Origin: Membranipora membranacea
Taxonomy: Eukaryota; Bryozoa; Gymnolaemata; Cheilostomatida; Membraniporidae
NCBI GenBank assembly: GCA_914767715.1
Contig: OU612068.1
Coordinates: 3,906,001 to 3,970,000, forward strand
Reading direction: 5' to 3'
DNA length: 64,000 nucleotides
Part shown: in pieces, positions 1 to 13,140 of the stretch
Layout of the letters: the number at the start of each line of letters is the position of its first letter
Numbering within the stretch: the stretch's first letter is position 1
Made by a program: the position numbers and the translations under genes
Notes under the pieces: model-generated
Told to the model about the DNA's origin: nothing
Seen by the model: the letters and a program-made list of their open reading frames with translations, nothing else
Databases searched by the model: none

Positions 1-32
1 GTACCAAACTTATGACTAATGAATTTTGTTAG

Positions 33-3000
33 GTGACAGCCTATGTGAGCGCATTTCAGGATTTGACGCCAATCCTAGGTTTGAATGTGAGGATTGCCAT
101 ATCTAGACCTGAGGGCAAGGATGTCAGTATACTCCTTCTTGATAGAGGATTCGGTGAGAATCACAATGCAAGCACAATCCTTTTAAATTTAAAACACTGT
201 TGTCAATTTACTAAATTAAACTAAATTATACCTTCTTGATGTGATATTGGAATGCTTTTGACTAACTGGTGTCGCAATCAAGAGCTTCATTCAGCTTGCA
301 TTACATTGAGCTTGTATGGAATGATGACATTTCGGCTGATATACCAATGCATGTGGGAAACCAAGGGTAGCATTATTAGCGTTATGTACAATAATATCGC
401 CGCCTTCTGTATCGCAAGTCTACACTACAATTTCGCAACGCCATATCTGAGTTGCATTCCCATAAGAGAAGCTGAATAGGGCATTAGTTTAGCACTGAAT
501 CGTAAAGGATTATAATGACATTTATTTGTGAATTTAGAAGTGTAGACATCGCTACAGAAAACTGTTTGACTGAAATGTGACTTCATTGGCGATCAGTAGA
601 TTTTGGGATTTTAGTAACATAGCTTTGACACCAATTCAATTCTAGTACTAGTGGTATGTTTTGATATTTCAGGGCCAGACTCCACTCCAAATGACGGCAT
701 ATATACTGGAATGTTCTCAGCCAATCAGATGGCGGGCGATGGATATTACAGCATCAGGGTGAGTTGTGAGTTTAATTGCAATGTGATCGGTACTGCAGTA
801 GTCATGAATTCAAATGCCATAGGATGAGCCGATCTTCTTTGATTTTACAAGGTCCCTCAGGGGCACATCTACTTTGTTCAATATGATGTTAGTCTCCATC
901 CAAGCACACAATTAATGTCTTGTAGAATGTATCATTTATAACTATTGACCCAAAAAGACAAGCAATATTGAGTGTTACTTCTACCGTTTTCGTTCAGGTT
1001 TTTGTGTCTGGTGAGGGCTCAATCCCAACATCTGATTCAGAAGAGTTGAAACGAAGAAAGAGATCCATTTTATCCATCGGAGAAATTCAGCGTGTAGTTT
1101 CAGGTAAGATATCACGATAATATAACAACAGGTTATCTTAGAGCTTCCATTGATGTTCAAATAATTCTGGTCCATCATGATTGGCTGTCTCTCTTTTTAT
1201 TATCCATATATTTTCTTCGAAGCCAAGGCCTCTTGTGAGAGGGCAAGAGGAAGTTGAATTTTCACGATTTGGTGTTAAAAAGAAATTGAGGATTTGAGGA
1301 TCAGTTTCTTGCCTGCTTTTGTGAGGCCAATTCCTAATAAAATAAGAAGAATTAGTTTTTAATTGGTCAACCCGAGAAGATAGCTTCATTGGTGGTGTAA
1401 AATTCTCTCAATCATCAATGTAGAATAAAACCATCCAGAAACCTAGCCAAATTCTACCTAATATTCATGACTTTTGCTGTGAATTCTATAAATCAGTTTT
1501 GTCTCTCCAAAGCCTAAGCCATAGCCATGACCCGTCTACTAGATAACAAAGACAAGCCACATTTTCGGTTCATCTCCATAATTAATTATACACTGAAAAA
1601 TAAACAATGTGTTTGAACTCTACTTGAAGGAGGCTACCTGGCTGTTGGAAATTTTGTCAATGGCAGCTCTGATCAGATACCACCAGGGAGAATATCAGAT
1701 TTTAGTCTCACTGCTGCACTGCAAGTGAATCAAACATTTACTGTTACATGGAGTATGCCCGGGGATGATGGGTTTAGCATGGGCTTCAACTCTAATGGAT
1801 CAGGTACAGTACTTAGTTAGGAGCACCTAAACTGTTCTAGATACTGGAACATGACTATTTAAGATCTGCTTGGGTAAGATCAAGGAACAACTTTTTTTCA
1901 TTGATTGCTACACTATTATGTTTGTGCGTTTATTAGTCTGAGCAATAATGGTGCTCAAATTCTCTCTATCGACCTAAAAACAGGTCCAGTGACATGAATG
2001 ATACAAATAATAAAACTTCCCATAAAGAGCATGATGTTCGCAGTCTCTGCAAGGACAACTGTTAAATATTTTCTATTCATCTTGTGTCAGTATGAATCAA
2101 CATTGGGTTGCCTATCAGCAGCAAGATTTCTTCGGATCGAAGACCAGGTATCAGTCAACCAAGATCTTGGTATTGAACACACATTCTTATGATGGAATTT
2201 CATGATTTAGACACAACTAAAGTTAATTTTAAAAATAAGGGGTGACACCATGTCCTACTCAACTCAATCATTTTACAGAGCTAGCATATGAATTCGAGTT
2301 CTCTAACCAAGCTAATCAAGGCTTCACATCTATACAGTTTGGAGTAGTAACAATCAGCCCAAGTTTATCTTTGCAAGTTGGAGACTTTATGGAAGCAATG
2401 ATCGATGCCGGTATGGATACATCAAAATCAATCAATCAATACAATGAGATATACTTTTAATGCTGTTTAAATATTGCCAAGTATGACTAAACCTAAACAA
2501 CTTATCGGACTTAAATTGGGAATGCATTTGCCGTCAGATGTGTATCTCATCTAAGACACATAAACAGAGGTCATTGTTTAGTTAGGTCATCAAAAACCTG
2601 AACAATCATAGCAAAAATGAACACACACTATTTTTTTTTTTTTATACAGGTCAGCTCAATACCACGATAAACTCCTATTTCTTCAGGATACGAGCATGGG
2701 ACGAGGCAGGGAATAGTGGACAATGGTCTAATGTTGTCTCGGCTTCATTTGTGGATCCGTCTTCGCTCGAGTTTCCAGTATGGTGAACCAAACAATCAAT
2801 TCAATTTATAGCTTGTGTACGAAAATTTTGAACATACATGCATTATTGAAAATGAATAATCCATTGATCTTTAAACCACATGTTAACAGTGGGAAACGTC
2901 CTAATACCTGACAAATCTTCAGCACGACGCAATCATGACCCAGCTACGGGCAATTAATCTCAATGTTGTCTGATTGATATTATTTCTATAGTGGGTTTGA

Positions 3001-4064
3001 CTTATTATTGAGTGTTTGGTATTTTTACAGGTGTTAGTTGGCTCGTCAAACTTGACATCAGATGACCCAGTTCTATTGATGTTAGAAGCTCTCCTCGCAG
3101 CTCTAGCTGCTGGATCGGATGCACCTTTGACATCATCAACCTCTCTAGCGCCCTCATACATGTCTACAATAATACCAACACACAGTACAACAGCACAGTC
3201 TACTGAAACCTCAACAGCACAGTCTACTAAAACGTCAACAGCACAGTCTACTGAAACCTCAACAGCAGCTACAACTTCTTCTTCTCCCCCAAACATCACA
3301 AACCTGGGGTCTAGCACCTCTGTTTGGACAACAGAAGCTGCGCCATCAACTGCTCTTCAAGGTCAAACTTTGCTACTCGTCGGCATCATGACCGCTGTTT
3401 GGCTTGTGGCTTTGGTTGCCACAGTGATTGCATTCTACTTCATTAAGACTAAATTTGCAAAAGTCCATCATGGGGAAACAGCTGCAGACATGGAGTAAGT
3501 TCTTCTCCTACCTGCCTAGAGCACCAACATTCTGAACTTGTCATTTTATTTAGCATTTTTGAGAGCAAAATCTGTCAAAAGTGTTTCTTGATAATAAATT
3601 CTAACCACCTCTTAGTTGACATAGAATATATTTTTGGGCTGTGGCTTTGTATATATCAACATAAAAAATGTTATGTACCAATTTAATTATTGATCAAAAC
3701 TCCGGAGAGCACATAAGATCATGTTTACAATATTGGAGATGCACAAGGTTGAGAATGCAAGGTATACAATATTTGGTGATTGAGAAAAAAATTGACACTT
3801 TAGTGCGAGAGATTTTCTTCAATTTCTAATGAAACAATTATGTTTCTATATGAAACAGTCATTTTTCTGTACTCAAAAAGTCATTAGAACACCAAATGTA
3901 GCTGTAACTTGGTAACCATTTATTTCTGTTTTCTTGTTGGTTTTAGGGCTGCTTATTTCAACACTGAAGAAGAAATAGCCTCAGAGCCACCTCGACACAT
4001 TGCTTTTCCAAAGCTGAAAAGTGTAAAACTGCCAAAGAACCGCATCAAACCATTAAAGCTCTAA
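33..4064 (+). CDS. CLCA-family calcium-activated chloride channel regulator-like protein, 3' portion
   Basis: Eight exons in one consistent frame: 33-153, 673-758, 998-1103, 1630-1803, 2279-2410, 2650-2777, 3031-3494 and 3947-4064, all with AG/GT borders; the 5' part lies outside the window. Family hallmarks: an Ig/FnIII-like stretch with PILGLNV, then GPDSTPNDGIYTGMFS (CLCA proteins carry a DGIYSRYF-like motif here), then QIPPGRISDF followed by a TVTWSMPGDDG strand matching the CLCA PPGqItDL...WTAPGDD region. The sixth exon has an FRIRAWDEAGNSGQWSNV strand. The seventh encodes a Thr/Ser-rich mucin-like stalk with an 8-residue repeat (TAQSTETS, three copies), then one hydrophobic helix starting LLLVGIMTAVWLVALVATVI. 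The last exon gives a short basic cytoplasmic tail. CLCA proteins are secreted or membrane-tethered metalloprotease-like modulators of chloride currents; the protease domain would be upstream. The C-terminal helix suggests a type I membrane form. Family call is firm, physiological role is inferred. Confidence 0.87.
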
Positions 4065-4152
4065 GTGATTAAGAATTAATTCTAATTCCCGTTTACACAA
4101 ATTTACGCTGGAGATCTTAGAACGTAATGTGTGGTTCTTCTACATTGACCCG

Positions 4153-4158
4153 AATAAA
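4153..4158 (+). promoter_or_regulatory. polyadenylation signal AATAAA of the CLCA-like gene
   Basis: An AATAAA hexamer lies 89 bases after the stop codon of the CLCA-like gene, in the correct orientation. It is the first such hexamer downstream and a plausible 3' end. Confidence 0.5.
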
Positions 4159-4164
4159 AATATT

Positions 4165-5070
4165 CACTTCACTCACATTTTTCTTAAGGAAATCGTGTTT
4201 TAATTGATGTGTGAATCTCATCAAACATGTCGCTTCAACTGAATCTCAGATAGTTTTTTGATATATGTTGCACTGTCTAAACTGGTGACTTATATGTGCA
4301 CGGAAAAACCAATTCAAATTTGTGCAGTTTGAGTAGCAAATAGTAACTTGACCTTTTTTCACTACATAAGTATTCTGTGTATATATTTCACAGTATCTAT
4401 TTTGTTATTTGCTGTCTTTTAGTGATTAGGTTTGCAAATCATTAAACATAACTAAGTTTCTTATATGGAGTTCCATTTTGAGTTAATACCTTCATCATTT
4501 TCATACTGAGCTTATAATTGTAATTCAAGACTCTGTGTAGCAGTGGTTAGTGGTTTGATGTTTTTCTACTTCTGAGATGCTCAATTTCAACAACAAGCCA
4601 TAGTTAAATCCAAATGCTTGATTGATGTTAGGAATAGAAATTGTGTCCTTTCACTCATTCAGAATTTAACACACTGAGAATGGTTGTAACTTTTATAACC
4701 TTAATTTCCCATATTCAGTCTTGCAGTAAGGGTCTCAAATAACAAATTACATCGGCAGTTTGCATTTTCCGTTATATACACATACATTTGTTTTGTTTGG
4801 TAAATTGAAAAAAACCAAAACATTTGGTACAGGTCTATGCCATCTCATCATACGGAACCACCGATGCCAGAATTTTATGAGGACACAAGTACACTGTCAA
4901 TTAGCCACTGTCAAATAGGCAACTATTCATTAGACCACTACCCAAAGGACCATTACCTTATAAGGCCATCATCCATGAGACCACTTCCAAAAATAGGACT
5001 ACTGGTTTAAGACTGGGATCAAAGTTTCATGGAACATAACACAACATTTTTACAGATGTCAGGTTCTCAC

Positions 5071-5113
<43 letters not shown>

Positions 5114-6520
5114 TACACAAACACATACACACATTAGGCCAATACCCTCAAGGCAACTACCCATTGGATATAAAAACTTCATGGAACATATATATTCACA
5201 CATAATTTCACAAGGTTTTCATATTCTTTTCCCTCGACAGGTTTGAGGTTGAGTTGGTAACAAGGCTAGTTATCGGACATTAAAAAAAACATGCCTTTAA
5301 AGAAGTATTCTTTCAGCAATCCAATTCATACATCTTTACACCCTCTTCCCTCAACCTAATGTACTCAATATTACTCATGGGGATAGTTAGATCGGGTATT
5401 CATGCAATCGGTTAGCGCTATTTATAAACTGCAAGACAAATTGGTGCTATAAGAGTCGTCGGCTCGCATCAAACTGGAAGGGGATGCTTTCAATATGGAT
5501 TGTTCCAGCTCCCACCCTCCACCATCACACATAATCTCACTGTTCCTTATTTTATAATCAAATCGTTGTCCTTTTTTATAAGAGGAGAAATATTAGCAAC
5601 TTTTTATAAATAGATTGGCATTTAAAGCCCAGTTGATGGCTTGCCTGTTAGAGGGAACACAAAATAAACACAAAACAAGAGTTAAATAGAAGCTTTTCGC
5701 TCTGGTACGCTCTGGTATGATCTGGTATCCAATGCTCAGGTATGAGGACCGAACTATTCCCTGGGACTGTGTAGGTCAGGTGGCCTTAATGCGTTCCACA
5801 TCTAGAGTGATAAAACACTACTATATAATATGTATGAACATTTTCGCGATGTTAATTTGTTAACCAAAACTTTAAGGGTAATACATTATCTAATATTTCA
5901 TAACAAAACTTATGTTTCATTGCCAACCAACCCTGAACTGTAGATTTTTAATATTCTAACATATATATTCATTCGATCTCAAACCAACCGTATCTTCTTA
6001 TATCATGAAGGAGATTAAAAAATATAAGTTTTTAATGAAATTTGAGTTAGTTTGTTGAGATTTGAATGTTATCATGCACTTGCAGCTGTGATTATGTGTG
6101 AAAAGAAATTGCCAAAAAAACACAATGCTACTTAAAAATTTCATCCATCAGGTGCTAAATGAAAGTTAAACTCTACTAAAATAGAACCAGTTTCCAGTTA
6201 CTGCTACATTTAGCCTGTGCTCTAAGCTGAAGTGTTACTCAGCTGCGTGTTTTGCACAGCGTCATGCACAAAGCGGATGCTGCATAGTACATTCTTCACT
6301 ATCCTTGTATGCAATGCGGTGAAACTTTGTAGTCCCTTTGATTCTTATTTTTTGCTATTAGGATTCGAAGTTGATTTGATGTCTGAACAAACCTGACAAT
6401 TCCATGATGTGCCTTCTCGACACCATTAAGTATTTATCATTTGAAAATGAACATGATGAATAAAGTTGGTCCAAGAACAGAGCCTTCTGGTCTGGTCTTG
6501 ACCTTCACAAATTGTTTTCT
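4165..6520. other. intergenic, no gene seen
   Basis: AT-rich with many stops in all frames. It holds one microsatellite at about 5068-5134 and a stretch at 4860-5010 with loosely repeated GACCACTxCC-like words. No splice-bounded coding exon or structured RNA was recognised. Confidence 0.5.
5068..5134. repeat. (CACATA)n microsatellite
   Basis: About ten CACATA-type hexamers in a row, the 3' half degraded to CACACA and CACAAA variants. Confidence 0.95.
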
Positions 6521-6528
6521 GTTGTTAA

Positions 6529-6895
6529 AGAGCAACCAAGATTACGCAGCAATGTATTAATGGGTAGTAAATAATGTGCTAGGCAACATCAGCTTTGTGC
6601 ATTACGCAATGCAAAACTCAAAGTAGTTGCTGACTCGAAGCTGGGTTACACTTCAGTTTAGAGGAGGTTCAAAGACTTTGCTGTAATAATGATAGAGCAC
6701 AGGCTAAATAATAACAGGAACAGGAAACTGCTCTGTGGTATTCTATTTTAGCTGAGTTTGAGTACCTGATGGATGAAATGTTTCACAAGAATTCTGGCTG
6801 AATAATCAACCAAATTAGATTTTGTCTTTTTCCCTAGGCAAAAGGTGTAATCTGCTATTAATCAATGAGAAGTTGTTTGAAACCATGGTTGCCCC
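6529..6895. mobile_element. TTAA-flanked MITE, family A, copy 1
   Basis: Flanked by TTAA at 6525-6528 and 6896-6899. Ends are imperfect inverted repeats (left AGAGCAACCAAGATT, right AACCATGGTTGCCCC). The body closely matches the element at 37461-37836, whose ends are perfect. TTAA target duplication with short inverted repeats is the signature of piggyBac-type non-autonomous elements. No coding capacity. Confidence 0.75.
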
Positions 6896-6899
6896 TTAA

Positions 6900-7088
6900 G
6901 TTTAGGGGAGCTTCCAAAACAGCACAGGCTAAATAAGAACAGGAACAGGAAACTGCTCTGCGGCATTCTATTTTAGCTGAGTTTGAGTACCTGAATAATC
7001 ATCTGAATTAGATTGTGTCTTTTTTCCTATGCAGAAGGTGCAATCTGCTATTTATCAATGAAAAGTTGTTTGAAACCCTGCTTGCCCT
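6900..7088. mobile_element. TTAA-flanked MITE, family A, 5'-truncated tandem copy
   Basis: Directly after the first copy, the sequence resumes in the middle of the element (TTTAGGGGAGCTTCC) and runs to a normal right end, TTGCCCT followed by TTAA at 7089-7092. The body matches copy 1 and the 37 kb copy (AACAGGAACAGGAAACTGC, then TATTTTAGCTGAGTTTGAG). This looks like a partial tandem duplication, not a separate insertion, because only one outer boundary is present. Confidence 0.65.
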
Positions 7089-7092
7089 TTAA

Positions 7093-8465
7093 CATAGGAC
7101 AACAGCAGAATACAGGCATCACTGGTAATGCTATTAAATACCAAAGCATCACTTGAATTATTTCTCTATGATTTAGATTAAAATACAAACGCTCATCAGG
7201 CCAAGCAACAACTGCAATTTGTTAGCATTTTTATACTTTTTGTAAGAGTCAAGATTTTATTAAGCTGATCAAATCAATAGAATATTCAAAGATCATGAAA
7301 GTCATTCCTGTCATAGTTTAGAAGATTGATGATTTTATTGAGTCGGGATACTGAACAATATTATCCACACACAATAGATATGCTCATCAAAAAATGTGTC
7401 TTGGATGTTGCCGGCCATATCAGTTTGTTCAGGAGTCACATAACTGATGGTTGATCAGGCGTACCACCTAAAGTACAAAGCTTTTAATAAATTGAATAAA
7501 AGCTTAAACTTAATTCAATAAACCTATGCTGGTAAGTTAGGAGACTAATTGTGTGTAAAAACAGAAAATTATATATCATTGGGAGATGAAACACTGGACC
7601 AGGTACTGCATGTTGTTCAATTGTTCAACTGAGAGCACATTGGCGCAGTCATTGCAGCCTCGCCCTTAAGGCACACACATTTCGCTGCCACGATGTGGTG
7701 AGTGACAATACCTTGCAATTTTAACCAACATTTTAACCGACAATTGTTGAACCACAAGAAAAAAATTTATATTTAAATTTTCTAGCACTTTTTTTTTGGC
7801 ATGCAGACGCCGGCAACTGTTAAAAATATTTTATAACTCTCTCTCTAAATTGAAAAGGAAGGAGTTCGATACTGTCCAATGCAGGATCCTTGAATTGTGT
7901 TGACTGATAGCTGACCTTTTGTTTGTTTGTTTGTAGGCAAATCTGGTTATTTGATTTCAATATAATCTCAGATGATCAAAAGTTACATGGTACAGGGTAC
8001 AGGGTATATTCATCCTTTAGATATGGCGATCATTGGATGGATTTGATTCAGGGTTAGCACTGTCTGATATATTTTGTCAACATGAGTATGATGAGTCCAA
8101 TAATGCCCCATAAACTCACAATTCATCACCATAATGCAGACAGAGAGTATGGAAGTAATGAAGGGTTCATCTAAAAATAACAAATATGAAAGGATTAACA
8201 GCCTCAGATACACAGTGACTGAGTCTACATCCTTGATTTTTTTGGCAAATAAATGAGTATTTCACAAGATGTCACATAAAGTGTGAATTGGAAGAAATAA
8301 ATCCGTCCTCACGCAACAATATCTCTCCGGACATGCTTCAATCTCCAGTATATACACAGTTAACATCAAGATAAGTTGGGAATATGTAGCAATAATTGTC
8401 AATAATAAATTAATTATGTCAATATAAATATGATGTAATTGGATGGTGCAATCTTTCCCAGCACA
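7093..8465. other. intergenic, no gene seen
   Basis: AT-rich, without convincing exons on either strand. A short (GTTT)n run sits at about 7920-7935. Nothing else recognised. Confidence 0.45.
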
Positions 8466-8788
8466 CATTCACTATGGTTCCATGGGTCGATTTTGTGGTT
8501 CACTCCAATTTCGAATGGTTAGAATCCAGTGGATTCTAACCATTCCCATGATGGGAAAAACATGAAAAGAATCTGCCGCGGCCTAATTTGAATCCCGCGC
8601 TAAATCCCTTTGAAGGCATTGTGTGCAACGCCGCTAACCATTCAGCCACGACGCCAATTAGGAAATGGTTTGGATATTCGCGTCCAAAAAGTCATTCGTC
8701 ACAATCGGAATTTGACTTTAATGCCATTTCCATGGGGCGATTACTACCGAAATCCTTACATAATCGATCCATGGAACCATAGTGAATG
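8466..8788. mobile_element. MITE with 20-bp perfect inverted repeats and a tRNA-like core
   Basis: The left end CATTCACTATGGTTCCATGG (8466-8485) is repeated in inverse at 8769-8788. A second palindrome, AATGGTTAGAATCC with its complement, lies at 8514-8544. Between them, read on the minus strand, 8583-8668 resembles a tRNA: an A-box-like TGGCTGAATGGTTAGCGGCG and a B-box-like GGGATTCAAAT. A clear target duplication was not found. No protein is encoded. Confidence 0.75.
8583..8668 (-). repeat. tRNA-like (Pol III promoter) module inside the MITE
   Basis: The minus-strand reading has Pol III A-box and B-box consensus words at tRNA-like spacing, but the acceptor stem does not pair well, so this is a tRNA-derived repeat module and not a working tRNA gene. 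Confidence 0.55.
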
Positions 8789-8842
8789 ATGATTGCTAGA
8801 CTAATCACTTGGATGCACTGCAAGTCTTGTCTTGTCTTATGT

Positions 8843-8857
8843 GGGGGGGGGGGGGGG
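8843..8857. repeat. poly-G run (G15)
   Basis: Fifteen consecutive G on the plus strand. Homopolymers of this length are prone to length errors, and G runs can form quadruplex-like structures. Confidence 0.95.
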
Positions 8858-9059
8858 TAGTGGTATGAGACCGTACTCACAAGAGAACTGGTGATTGACA
8901 CCCATAGTGCTTAAAGACATTGGGACAATTTTGATTATCAATGATAGAACACATCCTTGATGTTAGAAGGATGTTAGATCCATCGGTTGGTTTTTTGTGA
9001 TTACAAGAGATGTCTGAGTCTGAGAAGTGCCTGATTTGTTAGAGTTGTGGGTTGAAGTA

Positions 9060-9200
9060 TGATTCGAGTTTTGTGGTTTGTGGGTAGGGAGAAGCCAGGG
9101 TAAATCCCTCAAGACAAGAGCGGAAATCGAACCCGGGGCCTCTTGCTTGATAGCAAAGGATGTGACTATATGCGCCTCATGACAGCATAAGATTTGAATT
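9060..9200 (-). repeat. tRNA-derived SINE-like fragment
   Basis: On the minus strand there is a B-box-like GGGTTCGATTTCC (plus 9122-9134). About 40 bases upstream lies a degraded A-box-like word ending CATATAGTCACATCC. The flanks carry no inverted repeats. Probably a decayed tRNA-derived SINE head; ends are uncertain. Confidence 0.4.
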
Positions 9201-9797
9201 TCAAAGAGAGGTGTCACATTGGATGAAAAAGTTTGAAAGCTTGGTTAATAGAAACTTAGTTGAAGATATTTGGTGGAAATAAGTTGATTCCTAAGATGCA
9301 CACTTCACCATTATATCATTTTTCATTGTTATCATGTCAAAGTTGACAATTTCATGATATCGATCGTAAAATTATCAGAAGCTTGATGAGTTTGGACCCT
9401 CTCGTGAAAAGACTGTCAAATCAGAGAAGGTTTACAAAAACAAAATTGTCTGACTCAAAAATTATCTGAAAATTAAAATATTTGAGCTAGTGTTAATTTC
9501 TTAGTCCATCTTTTAAGGAAACCTTGAAGGCATTTCTTTTCAGATGAACAATATACCCTTCCCTATCCTATCCTATACTAATTCTTTTTGAATCTTCCAA
9601 ACACTTTTTTACTTCTGGATGGCATATTCTGGTTCTGGTATACATTCTAGTTGCGATATCCATATACTCCCTTGTGATTCCTGTATTCAGGTCTGGATTA
9701 AAAAACAACAATTCTACTAGGTGATGAATATAAATAAGTTTTTTACACCTTGAGTTTGTAAGTTCGTGAGTTCTGACCCGAAATCTCTGTGAGACAA

Positions 9798-10555
9798 TGC
9801 TTAAGGTAATGTCAAAGACTGATCCGAATATCAACATATCATATACCGTTGGAAAGCTGCCGAGCTACTGAAAATGAATACCTGAACAAAAACTGGATTC
9901 AATGACGTTGTGTCATTTTAGGGAGGAAATGAGGCAGAAAACGCTGTTTTTGTCAAAGCAGATGGGGGAGTCAAATTAAATGCAAGAAATTTCAAACCAG
10001 GTGGAATGCATACTTAGAGATCGCGTTCATCGTAAAATTTGATTTTCTTTGATATATGACTAATCTAAACTGACTTTTTTCGTCACGCCATACAATGCAT
10101 TATCTTTTGTGAAGCCGTGAAAATATGTGAAATTTCAATCATTAATTCAGAACAGATCATAGGCTCGAAACAAAATTAATTATGATTTTCCCTTAGAGTA
10201 CACTTCAAATGCCATACCTATTAACTTTCAACAAACTAGCTTGCATATTGCGAGAACAGTAGACTCTCGAATACAGCTAATATTTTTTGCAACTTTTGCA
10301 TAACATCAAATGTGCTGTCCAAATGACCATTATTGTGGCCAAACAAAGTTTTTTTGAAAGTTCTCACATACGAAGCCGCATTCATTAGCCATGGTGCACA
10401 CAGGAAATGCCAAAAGATTTTTTCCCTGCATCTTCGTTTTTCTTGAATTTAACGCAAAAATATGCCAAAAAACAGCTATTTTTTGGGACTTTTGAGGTGT
10501 TTTTTGGCCATTCTTTTGCGTTAAATTAAAAAAAAACAAAGATGCAGTGAAAAAA
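9798..10555 (+). repeat. dispersed repeat B, copy 1, with a hairpin 3' end
   Basis: From TTAAGGTAATGTCAAAGAC onward it matches 19904-20585 over about 650 bp at high identity. Its last ~130 bp form a hairpin: TGCATCTTCGTTTTTCTTG with AATTTAACGC near 10429-10465 pairs with the complement at about 10515-10545. Copy 2 has only one arm of this hairpin. No open frame is shared between copies, so it is a non-coding, non-autonomous repeat of unknown class. Confidence 0.75.
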
Positions 10556-10599
10556 ATCGAAAAATTTGATCACTTAAAAAATCTGGCTCTAAGTCACAA

Positions 10600-13100
10600 T
10601 CCACTCATATAACCACCTGCTGAACATCACATTGTTCCAGCATCACAATTCAACTTAATTGATAGGATTGTTGGCTATGTGAGAGAGGGATGGTGTGTCT
10701 CTTTAGATTTTATTTATAGTCTTTATGCGGCATGGTAATCTGCATAATTTTAAGTTCAATAGTGAGCCTTGCATCTTCTGGTGTTAATGAATGAGAGAAA
10801 TACCATGCTGAGTATTGACATAAAACTGTTATTTAGAATAAACTTGATGCCGTTTTTTGTTCTATAAAAATATTTAAGAAGTCTAAATTGTATTAATAAT
10901 TTATTGAACATATTAAACATTGATTCACAGTGATGTAATTTTCTATTTTCACATTGTTACCTTCCCTAGCAAGTAAATTAAGGATGGTTGTCCTCAAAAT
11001 TATCCACATGATAAATCTTCAAAAACAGCAACCTCACTGAGAGCGAATACGTCTCTTCTGCAGCAACTGTAAATATAGTCATGAGGCTCCTGATTGATTT
11101 GTGGTGTATTGTACTCCCCTCTTAGTTCTAGCTGTCTATCTTAAGGTTATGGTACCAATGTTGACCGATTATGGCATTTTATATATCGCTGGAAAGGTAA
11201 TAGAACACTGATTCTGAAAATATTGATTTCAGCATGACGTCATGTCATGGCGTGGCGCTATTTTGATAAAAGGCAGGATAATCGTCTTTGAGGAGGATTT
11301 CTCAGGACAATGTGGTGCAGATACTATGATTAATATCAGACTTTCAACTGCATAATGTTTACAAGAGGTGTTTCTGAATCAGTGTTTTATTCAGCATACA
11401 TCAAATCTGCGTATTGTCGCAGTCAGTATTGACTCAGAGGTGTGTTAAAATCTATTAATCATACTTATCATGATATTTTCATATGCGATGTCGATGTCGT
11501 ATTTTCGTATTATTCTCTGTATTACAATGTATGTAAAGCATTAATACTCTACACGCCATTCAATTATCACCATTTTCAATTCAGTTTTTAATCCATGGTA
11601 TTTTGTGGGTTTCAGAGTACAGAGCCATTATCTGTGGAATTGATATATTGTATTTGGTAACCGTGGTACAGAGAGCCAGTAAGGTTGGTTTTTCTCTCGC
11701 ATTTTTTCTTGTCGTATTATTGTATTTATTAGAAAATACTTACTTCTGCATTTTATGTACATGGAGTTTTCCCACCATGACTATGACTCCCACGAAACTG
11801 TATGTTTGTCTTGTATCAAATGTGTTACTCTTTTTTATAGTTATAACGGATAATAAAGGACCGGAAAGGTACTAAATTAAAGAAAAACATTTATCCATGT
11901 CATAACCGTAACTCTGAAAAGCATCACGGCGGCCGTCCAAACACATGTTTTTCTAGATCATTCACATCTGTTGAACGAGAATAAGTAGTTTTTATAGATT
12001 CAATCAGGCATATTGAATGAAAACAGTTTTGTTTTTGAATACCCACGCTGTTTTGATTTTAAAGACAACAGCAATACAGGAGGTTCATATTTTCATGACT
12101 TTGTGTAAAACATAAATATCAGTCTATAAGCCTGTTTGGATTAAATATGGATATTCATCCTCATAATACAGAACTATTTGTTCATGTGGTGTAAACTATA
12201 CACTATCTGCTGATGCCTAATTCCATATCTGGCAACATTGAGGCTCCTGGCTCACTTATGACCTTCAGCCTCAAACAAGCCTTGATTGATTGTTATTGTA
12301 AGATTTTTTAAATCGAAGCCATGTAATAGTTTCATTCACAAGCTTTGAAACTGGACAAGCTGCCAGCTTTTGCACTCAAACAATCAAACATAACAGAGAT
12401 AGGTAACAAAGCAACCTTCTGAGAAATTCAAGGAACTCAAGAATTCACCTTAGAGATCCTTTCTATTGTCATAGACGATACATTGTTGGGTTTTATTAAA
12501 GTTTGACTCTAGAGCCATGGCTTCTACTCCCGCTTTTATACAAACCTACAACGAGGTCAGGTTTTGGCTGCTTTAATGCTATGGTTACAATCCAAGATTC
12601 CTCCTTAGATGGTTCAACACATAATATACACCGAAATCTTCTCACAAACCAAATTGGCAATCTTTGAAAGCCATATCCAAGACCCGCACTCAATAGATTG
12701 ATAATTGGTTTCTAACTTGATTGTTATATGTGTGGATTATTATACTTTTTGCTGTTTAGGCCTGTGTGCTTGCTACCAATAGGCTTTACCTCTTATGCTG
12801 CTAACATAAAGATGTTAAGATCATGCCAAGGTCATGACAGTAGCCCCTGTATACAAAATTGATAAGATTAACCAAAATGGTATATATCGGAGGTTGTCAG
12901 CTTGTCCTGAGAGTTTGAAACAGTTAAGCTGTTAGTTTAACAGGCATATCATCTAAAATTAAAATTGAGAAATGAGGATAAGTCTTAGAAGTAAAGAATT
13001 GAATAAAAGGATCTGTTTTTTTCACCGTTTAAAAAAATGAAAACCAAGGATTATCTGACTAAGAAGCAGCGGACCATACATGGCATTATGTTCTATTGTA
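10600..13100. other. intergenic with one repeat-B relative
   Basis: No convincing gene. At about 11140-11300 the sequence follows the same layout as the start of repeat B: TTAAGGTTATGG, then TATATCGCTGGAAAGG, then TGACGTCATGTCA. It is probably an old relative. The rest is AT-rich with short chance frames only. Confidence 0.4.
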
Positions 13101-13140
13101 GACCCACTTAGTATGATAATAGGATTATACTTACTAGCAC

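Noticed and set aside
2919-3317. 132-codon open frame on the minus strand
   Set aside because: Antisense of the CLCA Thr/Ser repeat; low-complexity shadow.
12496-12693. 65-codon minus-strand frame ending SGSRSHGSRVKL
   Set aside because: Protein-like composition, but no start, splice sites or family match; could be a repeat fragment, not supportable as a gene.
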